From Colwellia piezophila ATCC BAA-637 (GTDB lineage: Bacteria; Pseudomonadota; Gammaproteobacteria; Enterobacterales; Alteromonadaceae), in contig NZ_KB905168.1 in assembly GCF_000378625.1 (NCBI RefSeq), positions 124,001-188,000 on the forward strand: DNA of 64,000 nucleotides, read 5' to 3'. Below, piece after piece: positions 9,437 to 17,551 of this stretch. The position numbers and the translations under genes were made by a program. The stretch's first letter is position 1. Every line of letters starts with the position of its first letter. The notes under the pieces were generated by a model, which saw only the letters and a list, made by a program, of their open reading frames with translations, was not told where the DNA came from and did not search any database.

Positions 9437-10208
9437 TAAATTGAGATTCCAGCAGGGTAATAAATAGCTTGGCATAATAACAGAAAACTATTGTGACTAA
9501 CATTGTCGCGCGTTAGCCAACAATATTACCCGGAGCAAGTTCATTTTAACTTTACGGTTTTTCTATATTTCATTGTTGCTAATGTAAGGTAACTATGCGA
9601 CCACAAGTAATTCAGCATTACTGAGTAAACAAGCGAGACGTATATACCGTCATGCTTGTGATACTCGCTTTTATCACCTCCGCAACTCCCTACATTACCT
9701 AGATGTTCGTAACTGCTAATACTTTCAAATACGTCAATTAAGCACCAAAGTAGCCAAAATCACCGAATCTGCGTGGTAAAACCCTGAAATGATTGAAAGT
9801 GTGCAGGTGTTTTCATCAGGGATGATGAAAAAGCGGCGTTGGACAGGGATGTTCATTAACGCGGCTCCTCGAAACACTTGATTGAATGAAAGATTAGGTT
9901 TTGTTCGCAGCGCCGGGAGAGTCCAGAGAGGGCTCGGCGATAGCCCTCTCTGGGTGTAGTCGCCACCGCGACGCGAAAGAAGTTATGAATCCAGCCGTAT
10001 TTTAAAGACCATATGACATCAAGATATATACAATAAGGGCCTAAAATTCGCTTGCCCTTCATTATTACCTTAATAAGTGCTCGAGTTCATAGCCAACAAA
10101 TACTATTTACTAACTAAAAAGCTGGGTTGTTGAATAACAGGAATAACAAAGTAGTGACTATTTTTGATATTATCAGTAAAACTAGTCTTTTATTATTAAA
10201 AATATCCG
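9437..10208. other. 772-bp stretch between tex and greB without a recognised gene
   Basis: The part next to tex (9437-9733) shows only weak structure: AAGCGAG (9631) could pair with CTCGCTT (9664), or ACAAGC (9629) with GCTTGT (9654). The middle is the possible repeat at 9734-10062. The part before greB (10063-10208) is AT-rich and should hold the greB promoter, but no hexamers stand out. ompR and envZ, which often neighbour greB in related genera, are absent. Confidence 0.5.
9734..10062 (-). repeat. Possible interspersed repeat element with hairpin and two short coupled frames
   Basis: This stretch between tex and greB is visibly richer in G and C than its surroundings. It contains a perfect 12-bp stem (CCAGAGAGGGCT at 9923-9934 with its complement at 9942-9953, 7-base loop). 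On the minus strand a 68-codon frame (10062-9856) and a 40-codon frame (9856-9734) join through an overlapping stop-start TAATG. Neither product looks like a known protein, and neither has a good ribosome site. The frame containing LRTKPNLSFNQVFRGAALMN resembles short hypothetical ORFs that I recall being called in several marine gammaproteobacterial genomes. That would fit a dispersed non-coding repeat. I cannot verify this from one window. Confidence 0.4.
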
Positions 10209-10694
10209 ATGAAAAAATCAAACTATATAACCCGCGCGGGCTGGGATCGCTTAGATAAAGAATTAAAATACTTATGGAGGGTTGAGCGCCCCCAAGTTAC
10301 TCGCACGGTAAGTGAAGCGGCTGCGCAAGGTGATCGCAGTGAAAATGCCGAATACCAATACGGTAAGAAACGTTTACGTGAAATTGATCGCCGCGTTCGA
10401 TTTTTAATGAAACGCACTGAAGATCTCAATATTGTTTACCCTGATCCCCAGCAAGAAGGGCGAGTCTTTTTTGGTGCTTGGGTTACGTTAATCAATGAAG
10501 AGGATATTGAAGTCGTTTATCGCTTAGTTGGCCCGGATGAATGGGATGTTAAACGCGGAGAAATAAGTATCGACTCCCCCATGGCCCGAGCATTATTAGG
10601 TAAAACCGTTGATGATGAAGTCGTAGTGAAAACCCCGGAAGGTGAACGTATATTTGATATTATAGCTATTCGTTATAAGGCGATAGCGAAATAA
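10209..10694 (+). CDS. greB: GreB, transcript cleavage elongation factor
   Basis: 161 residues, the normal GreB length. Residues 1-78 form the antiparallel coiled coil that enters the RNA polymerase secondary channel. Its tip region QGDRSENAEYQYG contains the conserved acidic residues that stimulate backtracked transcript cleavage. The remainder is the FKBP-like globular domain (about 80-158, including RVFFGAWVTL and GPDEWDVKRGEISIDSP). The basic patch and WRVERP near the N-terminus distinguish GreB from GreA. It is expressed alone and is convergent with the TraF-type gene downstream. Confidence 0.96.
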   Translation: MKKSNYITRAGWDRLDKELKYLWRVERPQVTRTVSEAAAQGDRSENAEYQYGKKRLREIDRRVRFLMKRTEDLNIVYPDPQQEGRVFFGAWVTLINEEDIEVVYRLVGPDEWDVKRGEISIDSPMARALLGKTVDDEVVVKTPEGERIFDIIAIRYKAIAK

Positions 10695-10736
10695 TAGTTC
10701 CAGATTTTGAACTTTCAGAGCTAAATTTTGAGCAGG

Positions 10737-12266
10737 TTAATAATCGAATTGTACCCCTAAGCGCAGGTTTAGGCCTCGGCGCATCTCATTTCCATCTAAG
10801 GTGACTGTATCTAGGGTAGTAGCGACATCAAGATTAATAAACTTCATGACGGTAACACCCGCATTGATATAACCTAAGCCGGTGCCCGCTAAATTTCTGC
10901 TGATACCTAAACGTGCACTAGGTAACCACCAACTATCCGCAGCATAACCCGCGGTTAGCGTAAACCACTGATATTCATCATGCATGGGGTCAACGACGGG
11001 GTTGGCATCAAATTCAACACCCAAGCTCCAATGACGTTGGTCGGTGAAAATCCCCGCCTCAATTTTTAACTGCCGCTCCATGGTATAGACTTCATGTTGG
11101 TTTAATTGACTGAGGATGTTTTCTGAGCTAAATCTGTTTCTATCCAACTCTGGAAATTCATAGGTATGCTCGAACACGCTCGTCAGTGACGCACCGAGTT
11201 GATAATGTTCCGCCGCCCAGACAAGTCCCACATCCATATCGAAGCCGTTTTCATAAATAAAGTCAGCATTTTTTATATCATCAAATAAAGCTTCGGTATC
11301 GGTAATATCGCCAATACGGGTGCCAACATTGGTTAAGCCAACGCGGTAAAAGTTCGGTTTAACGCCCCAATATAAATTGCCAACATCACTTTCCAGAGCA
11401 ATATGGCTGTAAGATAAAGAAAATTGGGTGACTTTTGCGGCTTTAATTAATAGCAGGCTGTCATTATTCACGGTCATTTTGACTTTATTATTGGCCGGAT
11501 TATAAAACAAGGTAATGCCTCCGGAAAGGTCGAGTTCTTGCACCGGATCATGCTCATCAAAGCCGGGAATAGTTTTTAATTGCGCTTTAGCTTGGTCTGA
11601 GTCAAAGTTAATATCCTCAAAAATCCCCACCGCTTTAGAATTTCCCTTAAAGGATGCGCCAAATAATAAAGTGCCGCCAAATAAATCTTCACTGACAACA
11701 AAACTAGCATTACTCGTTGCTTCAGCTTTACCATAACCCTCGGTGGCAATAAGTGCTAAAAGCCCAGCGGTAGTGGCTACTTTGCGTTTCACCAGATCGA
11801 GACGGTCTTCTAATTCAGGGTACTCGGCAAAGAGATCTTGCCAAGTATAATCTCTAATTGGATTTTCTGGAGAGGGTGGTGGCACGACACCATCACTACC
11901 GTCGACACCATCACTACCGTCGTCGCCTTCACTGGGTGGATTGAACAATAAAGATAATTCATCTATCTTAGTAAATAGTTCATCGAGATCACCGTATTCA
12001 ATACCGCCACCCAGCTCAATTGAACCTCCGGTCATAACATGAGGGTCTTTCCTTGCAACAATGAGTGCTGCAGCCGCCGGATTGCCCGCATTTGATAATG
12101 CTTTTTGTGAATAGTTGAGACTAGCACTACGGGGCTGAATATCGGCCCAAGCATTACCACTTAGCGCTGATAAACTAAAACCAAGAACCAAAGCAGCGAA
12201 GACATGGTAGTTAGCTAATATGTTAAGCAAGCCTGTTTTGAATAAAAGTAATAATGAAAAAGGCAA
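10737..12266 (-). CDS. Outer-membrane beta-barrel protein of the TraF_2 type
   Basis: 509 residues from a TTG at 12266 with AGGGG about eight bases upstream. There is no alternative start before the signal peptide (cleavage after NAWA, residue 42). The N-terminus SLNYSQKALSNAGNPAAAALIV resembles the family annotated as F plasmid transfer operon protein TraF (PF13729), which in marine gammaproteobacteria is chromosomal and unconnected to conjugation. A collagen-like GSDG repeat lies near residue 115. The rest is rich in beta strands, and the last residues VQFDY fit an outer-membrane barrel end. No conjugation genes surround it. Function unknown; an outer-membrane channel is likely. Confidence 0.65.
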   Translation of the reverse strand: MPFSLLLLFKTGLLNILANYHVFAALVLGFSLSALSGNAWADIQPRSASLNYSQKALSNAGNPAAAALIVARKDPHVMTGGSIELGGGIEYGDLDELFTKIDELSLLFNPPSEGDDGSDGVDGSDGVVPPPSPENPIRDYTWQDLFAEYPELEDRLDLVKRKVATTAGLLALIATEGYGKAEATSNASFVVSEDLFGGTLLFGASFKGNSKAVGIFEDINFDSDQAKAQLKTIPGFDEHDPVQELDLSGGITLFYNPANNKVKMTVNNDSLLLIKAAKVTQFSLSYSHIALESDVGNLYWGVKPNFYRVGLTNVGTRIGDITDTEALFDDIKNADFIYENGFDMDVGLVWAAEHYQLGASLTSVFEHTYEFPELDRNRFSSENILSQLNQHEVYTMERQLKIEAGIFTDQRHWSLGVEFDANPVVDPMHDEYQWFTLTAGYAADSWWLPSARLGISRNLAGTGLGYINAGVTVMKFINLDVATTLDTVTLDGNEMRRGLNLRLGVQFDY

Positions 12267-12426
12267 AATGTCGCCCCTAATTAGCTGTTAATGAAAGGTG
12301 ATGTGTACAATTTACCACCTATATTAACATATCGACCACATACGAACACCTACAACAAGCTTAAAATTACAAAGTCATTACAAGTTTGTACACTTGGGCG
12401 TTATTCATATTCACCACGCAATTGTT

Positions 12427-12485
12427 ATACCAATTCCAATAAGTTTCTTCACTCTGAGTGGGAACTAACTTAATGGACTTGGTAT
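12427..12485. repeat. Palindromic repeat, ATACC/GGTAT family, copy 1
   Basis: The left arm (ATACCAATTCCAATAAGTTT onward) pairs imperfectly over about 27 bases with the right arm ending GGACTTGGTAT. Together they form one 59-bp stem-loop just downstream of the cyclophilin gene. A related structure with the same ends lies at 33933-33990, so this looks like a dispersed repeat and not a gene-specific terminator. Confidence 0.6.
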
Positions 12486-12488
12486 TAA

Positions 12489-13361
12489 TTAATTAATTAA
12501 CCGACTTCTAATTGGAATTTGACAGACATCAAGTACAGGTGGTGGTTTTTTATAGAAAAAGTCATTATCACGATCACGACGTTTTACTAAGCGCTCAGCA
12601 AATGCCGTCGCTTCAGTATTTTCTACTTCCAGATGAATTTGATCTACTTTTGCGACATCACTCATCAACTGCATACTCATTATCTGAGTGAAGCGACTAG
12701 GATCCACCGCATCATCGCCCTCAATCACGGCTGTGCGCTGTATCGCTTGAATATGCTGCATGCCATACACCACACGACCAAAAATTGACATAATGCCATC
12801 TAAATAACGCGGCGCTTGACCAATAACAAAATAAAAATGACTTGAGGCAGAGTCCGCTTCATTATTTCTCGCCATGGCTAAAGTCCCCGGACAATGGGTT
12901 AACCACGCCTTACTCTCATGGGTATTTTTAGCTTTTTTATAGGCCAGAGCAAAGCTATCTTTAAAGCCCGTATGCTCGGCAAATAAATCTTGATTTTGTA
13001 CTGGCGTATAGGTCCAATTTTCAGTGACTTTAAATTCTGCTTCCATGGCAAGTAAAGCTACCGATTGGTCTTTTTTACTGCCGTCTTTAGGTCCAGCCTG
13101 AGCAACAAAACCGTCAATGACCCGATAAAATTTAGTGCCATCATAAAAGCCTTGTTTGGTTAATTCTCTAAACTGACTGACATGCTTAGGGGCAAACTGC
13201 GGCGCTAATTCAATAACCACTTTTCCGTGCGGCAGGGTTAATAGCACGGAATTATTGAGCGCGACTTTTCGCCATGCCAATTCAGTGGCACTTTGCGCTC
13301 CGCAAGCACCGATAAAAAATAACGCGGTTACTGTAAGTATGGTTTTTAAATAAACTCTCAT
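12489..13361 (-). CDS. Cyclophilin-type peptidyl-prolyl isomerase, predicted lipoprotein
   Basis: 290 residues. The N-terminus is a lipoprotein signal with lipobox FIGAC (Cys20), so the enzyme should be anchored to a membrane facing the periplasm. The cyclophilin domain spans about residues 40-235. It shows HGKVVIELAPQFAPKHVSQF, the core FYDGTKFYRVIDGFVAQAG, and MARNNEADSASSHFYFVIG in place of the canonical MANAGPNTNGSQFFI stretch. The family catalyses cis-trans isomerisation of Xaa-Pro bonds in folding proteins. The domain is interrupted by an insertion of about 40 residues (near 95-140) and followed by a 55-residue tail. It is larger and more divergent than PpiA/PpiB. It is divergent from the DUF445 gene. 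Confidence 0.85.
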   Translation of the reverse strand: MRVYLKTILTVTALFFIGACGAQSATELAWRKVALNNSVLLTLPHGKVVIELAPQFAPKHVSQFRELTKQGFYDGTKFYRVIDGFVAQAGPKDGSKKDQSVALLAMEAEFKVTENWTYTPVQNQDLFAEHTGFKDSFALAYKKAKNTHESKAWLTHCPGTLAMARNNEADSASSHFYFVIGQAPRYLDGIMSIFGRVVYGMQHIQAIQRTAVIEGDDAVDPSRFTQIMSMQLMSDVAKVDQIHLEVENTEATAFAERLVKRRDRDNDFFYKKPPPVLDVCQIPIRSRLIN

Positions 13362-13451
13362 GGCAATTCATTTTTCTATTTTAAAGGTGAGTAAATTAAA
13401 TGCTATCATAGCCACCGGTAAAATTTAACTATATCCACCTTGGAGTATTTC

Positions 13452-14162
13452 GTGAACAAAAGCCTTATCACCAACCTTATTGCATTAGCTTTGACTTTAG
13501 GGGGCTATTTTAGCGAACATCATATTCTTTTTACGCTAGGCCTTTTTGCTTTATCTGGTGCCATCACTAACTGGCTTGCCGTACATATGCTCTTTGAGAA
13601 AGTACCGCTACTTTATGGCTCAGGGGTGATCCCAGCGCGTTTTGAAGAATTCAAAGTGGCTATTCGTCAATTAATGATGGAACAATTTTTTACTGAACAA
13701 AATATTGACCGTTTCCTTTCTGACAGCTCAGGTAAAGCCAGCACCATTAATTTATCGCCGGTTATCGATAAAGTCGATCTTAGTCCTGCGTTCAAGAGTT
13801 TAGTGGAAGTGATTGAAGAATCATCATTTGGGCCAATGCTTGCCATGGTTGGCGGTAGTGAAGCAATACAGCCAATGAAAGAACCCTTTATTGAGAAAAT
13901 GAAACTCGCCATGCAAGATATCGTGCAAAGTGAGCAATTTAATACTCTGCTGAGAGAGGAATTAGAGCAGCCGGATATAATTTCCGGCATGCGGGATAAA
14001 GTCAGCGACATTATTGAAAAACGTCTCGAGGAATTAACCCCTCAGTTAGTTAAAGAGATCATCCAAAAAATGATCAAAAAACATTTAGGCTGGTTAGTGG
14101 TGTGGGGTGGTATATTTGGTGGTGTTATTGGCGTAGTTGCCGCACTCACTAATAACTTTTAG
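13452..14162 (+). CDS. DUF445 family membrane protein
   Basis: 236 residues from the GTG at 13452, chosen because GGAG (13442-13445) lies six bases upstream. The frame is also open from a TTG at 13440, which has no ribosome site of its own. An N-terminal hydrophobic pair (residues 5-45, ending SGAITNWLAVHMLF) and a C-terminal helix (about 211-232, WLVVWGGIFGGVIGVVAAL) flank a charged helical middle. The motif GAITNWLAVHMLFEK is characteristic of DUF445 proteins. They are widespread inner-membrane proteins without an established function. It stands alone between divergent and co-directional neighbours. Confidence 0.85.
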   Translation: MNKSLITNLIALALTLGGYFSEHHILFTLGLFALSGAITNWLAVHMLFEKVPLLYGSGVIPARFEEFKVAIRQLMMEQFFTEQNIDRFLSDSSGKASTINLSPVIDKVDLSPAFKSLVEVIEESSFGPMLAMVGGSEAIQPMKEPFIEKMKLAMQDIVQSEQFNTLLREELEQPDIISGMRDKVSDIIEKRLEELTPQLVKEIIQKMIKKHLGWLVVWGGIFGGVIGVVAALTNNF

Positions 14163-14405
14163 CTATATGACTCCTCTGGCAAGTGTAATTTACAATATTT
14201 GATAAATAAATTTACACTTATAAACTAATCACAAAAAATCCTAAAAATTAATCTTAGTTTTGTCACTATATGGCATAAAAATATCTTTAATTACGCCCTA
14301 CGTTTACGTTATGCTTGAGTGATTAAAAATTAGAGAGTTTAGACTCATAAGCGCGATGATGCCTTATTGAGGTAACTCTCCTCTAACATAAGGTAAACTT
14401 CTGTC

Positions 14406-15596
14406 ATGTTTGGTAGTTTAAAGGCTTTGCCTGCCGATCCAATTCTTGGATTATTGGCTAAATATAGAAAAGATAACAACCCAAATAAAATCGATTTAGG
14501 TGTTGGCGTATACAAAAACGAAGCAGGTCACACTGCGATACTTAATTGTGTAAAAAAAGCCGAACAACATCGCTTAACGACAGAAGACACCAAAGTTTAT
14601 ATTGGTCCTACTGGCTCAGAGTTATTCAACGATGAAATGGCTAAGCTTATTTTTACCGCTGAGCATAAAGTCTTAAACCAAAATCGTGCTCGTACCGTAT
14701 CTACCCCTGGTGGTACTGGTGCTTTACGTGTTGCAGCTGAGTTTATCAAGTCTTGTAAAGCCGGCGCGACCATTTGGGTAAGCAATCCAACCTGGGCAAA
14801 TCACACCGGTTTATTCCAAGCTGCCGGTTTAAACGTTAAAACTTACCCTTATTACGATCATGAGAACAAAAGCTTAGACTTTGATGGCATGTTAACTGCG
14901 CTTAAAGCAGTTAGCAGTGATGATGTAGTGTTATTACACGCTTGTTGTCATAACCCAAGTGGTATGGATTTAAACAAAGAACAATGGCAACAAGTTGCTG
15001 AAGTCGCTAAAAGTGTTGGTTTCACGCCGTTAATAGATATGGCTTACCAAGGTTTTGGTTCTGGTTTAGACGAAGATGCTTACGGTTTACGTTTAATGGC
15101 GGAAACAGTTAAAGAAATGATCGTCTGTAGTTCATGTTCTAAAAACTTCGGTCTATACCGTGACCGTATTGGTGCTTGTACCATCATTGGTGAATCAAGC
15201 ACAGCGGTTGATATCGCTAAGTCGGTCTTACTTTATGTGATACGTGTTATTTATTCTATGCCTCCAGCACATGGCGCGGCTATTGTAGAAACCATCCTAA
15301 GTTCAGATGAATTACGTAATGAATGGTATGGCGAATTAAAAGAAATGCGTGATCGCATTAATGGCAACCGCAAATTAATCGTTGATAAGCTTGTAGAAAA
15401 TGGCGTAACTCGCGACTTTAGCTTTATTCAACGTCAAAATGGTATGTTCTCTTTCTTAGGTATTACCCCTGAGCAAGTGCAACAGTTACAAGATGAATAC
15501 AGCATTTATATGGTCGGTTCTAGCCGTATGAGTATCGCTGGCATTGCCAATAGTAATGTTGATTACTTAGCGAAATCTATTGCTAAAATATTGTAA
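14406..15596 (+). CDS. Class I aspartate/aromatic amino acid aminotransferase
   Basis: 396 residues, the same length as E. coli AspC. PLP-binding Lys246 lies in SSCSKNFGLYRDRIGA, as in AspC/TyrB. Other family marks are LGVGVYKNEAGHT near the N-terminus, GGTGALRVAAEF, HNPSGMDL (Asn and Pro of the PLP site) and a C-terminal Arg in GSSRMSIAGI that binds the substrate carboxylate. The enzyme moves amino groups between aspartate or aromatic amino acids and 2-oxoglutarate in the cytoplasm. Sequence alone does not separate AspC from TyrB activity. It has its own 240-base leader and a terminator, so it is probably monocistronic. Confidence 0.93.
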   Translation: MFGSLKALPADPILGLLAKYRKDNNPNKIDLGVGVYKNEAGHTAILNCVKKAEQHRLTTEDTKVYIGPTGSELFNDEMAKLIFTAEHKVLNQNRARTVSTPGGTGALRVAAEFIKSCKAGATIWVSNPTWANHTGLFQAAGLNVKTYPYYDHENKSLDFDGMLTALKAVSSDDVVLLHACCHNPSGMDLNKEQWQQVAEVAKSVGFTPLIDMAYQGFGSGLDEDAYGLRLMAETVKEMIVCSSCSKNFGLYRDRIGACTIIGESSTAVDIAKSVLLYVIRVIYSMPPAHGAAIVETILSSDELRNEWYGELKEMRDRINGNRKLIVDKLVENGVTRDFSFIQRQNGMFSFLGITPEQVQQLQDEYSIYMVGSSRMSIAGIANSNVDYLAKSIAKIL

Positions 15597-15613
15597 AGAG
15601 CGCGAACAAGTTC

Positions 15614-15649
15614 CCGCCTACTGGCAATAACGGTAGGCGGCTTATTTTT
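15614..15649 (+). terminator. Rho-independent terminator of the aminotransferase gene
   Basis: Stem CCGCCTAC (15614-15621) pairs with GTAGGCGG (15633-15640) across an 11-base loop and is followed by CTTATTTTT. It lies 17 bases after the stop codon at 15594-15596. Confidence 0.8.
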
Positions 15650-15854
15650 AAGAAAAGTAATCGCGCAAATACGAAAATTAATATGGATTACCGTCAGACA
15701 GGCTGAGCTTTTTTTATTCTAATAGAGTAAAATATGCTTCAGCCTTTTTTATTGGCAAAATTTATAAGCAGTGGACTAATACCCAAAGGTATCGTTAATG
15801 ACTCCACTTGTTACTACTTATATGAGATTCAAGTTTGTTTTAAAGGAAAAACCT

Positions 15855-16511
15855 GTGACTGTTCCCGGTAATTTATTTATTCTTTCTGCGCCAAGTGGTG
15901 CCGGAAAATCAAGCCTTATCAATGCGTTACTAAAGCAAGAAAATCAAGCATCTAGCAGAGCTATGCAAGTATCCGTTTCTCATACCACCCGAGATATTCG
16001 TCCCGGCGAAAATAATGGTGAACATTATCATTTTGTTAGTGTTACCGAGTTTAAAAAACAAATCGATCTCGGCGCCTTTTATGAATATGCTGAAGTCTTT
16101 GGTAATTATTATGGTACTTCTGCAGCCGCTATCGATGCACAACTTGCTCAAGGCATTGATGTATTCCTTGATATTGATTGGCAAGGTGCCCAACAAGTTC
16201 GGATGAAAAAGCCAAGTGTAACTACTATATTCATTAGTCCCCCCTCTAAAGAGGAACTAGAAAATCGCTTACGCGGTCGAGGTCAAGACAGTGATGAAGT
16301 GATTGCCAGCCGCATGGCACAAGCGCAAGCTGAATGCTCTCACTACAAAGAATTTGATTACATTATCGTCAATGATGATTTCGACCAAGCTTTGCTCGAC
16401 CTGACTACTATCGTAAATAATCAGCGCCTGAAGTGCCGTCAGCAAAGCATTGCTCAGCAAGAATTGTTTAGCAAACTGCTAAACAATGACGCAACAGCGT
16501 CTGCGGAATAA
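15855..16511 (+). CDS. gmk: Guanylate kinase
   Basis: 218 residues from the GTG at 15855, where AAAGGA precedes at 15842-15847 and [10 protein letters not shown] matches the usual Gmk start. The frame extends upstream to 15798, but the extra 19 residues are not family-like. P-loop [10 protein letters not shown] covers residues 11-20. [22 protein letters not shown] is the GMP-binding stretch, and [13 protein letters not shown] and [13 protein letters not shown] follow. It phosphorylates GMP to GDP with ATP, feeding GTP, dGTP and (p)ppGpp synthesis. It heads the conserved set gmk - rpoZ - spoT - trmH - recG, but an inserted repeat separates it from rpoZ. Confidence 0.97.
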   Translation: MTVPGNLFILSAPSGAGKSSLINALLKQENQASSRAMQVSVSHTTRDIRPGENNGEHYHFVSVTEFKKQIDLGAFYEYAEVFGNYYGTSAAAIDAQLAQGIDVFLDIDWQGAQQVRMKKPSVTTIFISPPSKEELENRLRGRGQDSDEVIASRMAQAQAECSHYKEFDYIIVNDDFDQALLDLTTIVNNQRLKCRQQSIAQQELFSKLLNNDATASAE

Positions 16512-16515
16512 GTGG

Positions 16516-16782
16516 TATACCCAAACCACTTGAAGATGTGTGTTTCAGGACGCTTGAACAATTCATGATTAAGTGGCCTCTTTTTATTAAGGGTTATTCC
16601 CTTAAAAAAGGAGATAACGAAGAACATGGTTTGCTCAGACGTCCCCACAGGGCTGGTTTAGAAACGCTTTATACTACGTTATCGATTTCGACAATAGAAT
16701 AACTATTCTCTTCAATCAATGCCTTGCCTAAAGGCATTTCTAATTCCAGCTGAAACCTGCATCTTCATGTAGTTTGGGTATA
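16516..16782. repeat. MITE-like element with 24-bp terminal inverted repeats between gmk and rpoZ
   Basis: The left end TATACCCAAACCACTTGAAG and the inverted right end (reading TATACCCAAACTACATGAAG on the minus strand) match at about 21 of 24 positions over a 267-bp unit. No transposase is encoded. The minus-strand frame crossing it (16648-16454) runs into gmk and has no ribosome site. Internal motifs, such as a segment reading CAATCAATGCCTTGCC on the plus strand, recur in a related copy at 17411-17508. It has separated gmk from rpoZ, and its internal TTAAGGG/CCCTTAA hairpin could affect read-through. Confidence 0.65.
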
Positions 16783-16887
16783 TACTAAGATATTACCTCG
16801 GTTGTGTGGTATTGCTTGCTTAATTAGTGAGTGGGCAGTAAAATACGCAACTATTTTGTAAATTGATTTATTTGTTGGAGTGACCTA

Positions 16888-17175
16888 ATGGCTCGCGTAA
16901 CTGTTGAAGAGGCCGTAGAAAAAGTCGGTAATCGTTTTGATTTGGTGCTAGTTGCATCACGTCGTGCTCGTCAAATTGCAACGGGCGGAAAAGAACCATT
17001 GGTTGATGTCGAAAACGACAAACCAACGGTCATCGCTTTGCGTGAAATCGAAGCAGGTTTAATTACTACAGAAATTATGAACAGTTATGATCGCGTACAG
17101 CAAATCCAGCAAGATACTGCTGAATTAGATGCTGTTGCAGCGATTGTTGGTGGTCAACAAGACGAATTAAGCTAA
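16888..17175 (+). CDS. rpoZ: RNA polymerase omega subunit
   Basis: 95 residues, close to E. coli RpoZ (91). TTGGAG precedes the ATG by eight bases. [29 protein letters not shown] is near-identical to the family consensus, with [15 protein letters not shown] following. Omega helps beta-prime fold and contributes to the ppGpp site of the polymerase, which suits its place next to spoT. A long perfect terminator follows immediately, so spoT must have its own promoter or rely on read-through. That separation differs from the E. coli operon. Confidence 0.97.
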   Translation: MARVTVEEAVEKVGNRFDLVLVASRRARQIATGGKEPLVDVENDKPTVIALREIEAGLITTEIMNSYDRVQQIQQDTAELDAVAAIVGGQQDELS

Positions 17176-17220
17176 GACACCTCTTTTCTATCCTTAGAAA
17201 GGTTAAGTTTTAAGCGACTA

Positions 17221-17274
17221 AAAACGCGTAACCTATTTTCTGGCTGATGTCAGAAAATAGGTTACGCGTTTTTT
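17221..17274 (+). terminator. Strong terminator after rpoZ (22-bp perfect stem)
   Basis: Bases 17221-17242 pair perfectly with 17251-17272 across the 8-base loop GCTGATGT. The arms are AAAACGCGTAACCTATTTTC plus two bases and the complement. The T run after the stem ends at 17274. The A-rich left arm also gives a T run on the minus strand, so it could work both ways. Confidence 0.85.
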
Positions 17275-17410
17275 ATTGCCTTTTTTTTAGCTTAGCCTGC
17301 TTCTGCTTGTAGATAGAAAGCATCACCGCGCATGCTATATTTACTCATGATTACGCTCTTAATAAATAGACATGGATATAACATATTAGAGAATGCAGGA
17401 GCATATTCTC

Positions 17411-17508
17411 CTGAATAACCATTCTCTGCAATCAATGCCTTGCCGCCAACCTTTTAATGCTCGCTGAATCGTGCATTTCGAGGTAACATAAGTATATTAA
17501 TAGGGTAT
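17411..17508. repeat. Partial copy of the TATACCC repeat family between rpoZ and spoT
   Basis: Read on the minus strand it starts ATACCC and then contains GCACGATTCAG, GGCAAGGCATTGATTG and AGAGAATGGTTATTC. These align in the same order with the right half of the element at 16516-16782 (GATGCAGGTTTCAG, GGCAAGGCATTGATTG, AGAGAATAGTTATTC). The other end is not recognisable. It lies in the 376-bp gap before spoT, which otherwise holds only the rpoZ terminator and AT-rich sequence. Confidence 0.6.
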
Positions 17509-17551
17509 CTACTCGAATTACCCCTTTTTTCCCCTTAATTTGGAGTATTAG

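Noticed and set aside
10737-12266. Conjugation gene traF, implying an integrated plasmid
   Set aside because: The family name is historical. There are no other transfer, relaxase or integrase genes nearby, and the flanks are housekeeping genes.
12291-12473. 60-codon plus-strand frame between the TraF-type and cyclophilin genes
   Set aside because: It has no ribosome site or recognisable sequence, and its end runs into the palindromic repeat at 12427-12485.
14181-14219. TyrR-type operator (TGTAA/TTACA) before the aminotransferase gene
   Set aside because: The arms AAGTGTAA and TTTACACTT are inverted, but the spacing is far longer than the N6 of TyrR boxes. It is more likely a weak 3' hairpin of the DUF445 gene.
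15700-15750. Second terminator-like pair (AGGCTGA/TCAGCCT plus T6) before gmk
   Set aside because: The loop is about 30 bases and the stem only seven. Too weak to call, although the T run is notable.
16454-16648. 64-codon minus-strand frame across the end of gmk
   Set aside because: It is antisense to gmk for its C-terminal part, and the remainder is repeat sequence with no start signal.
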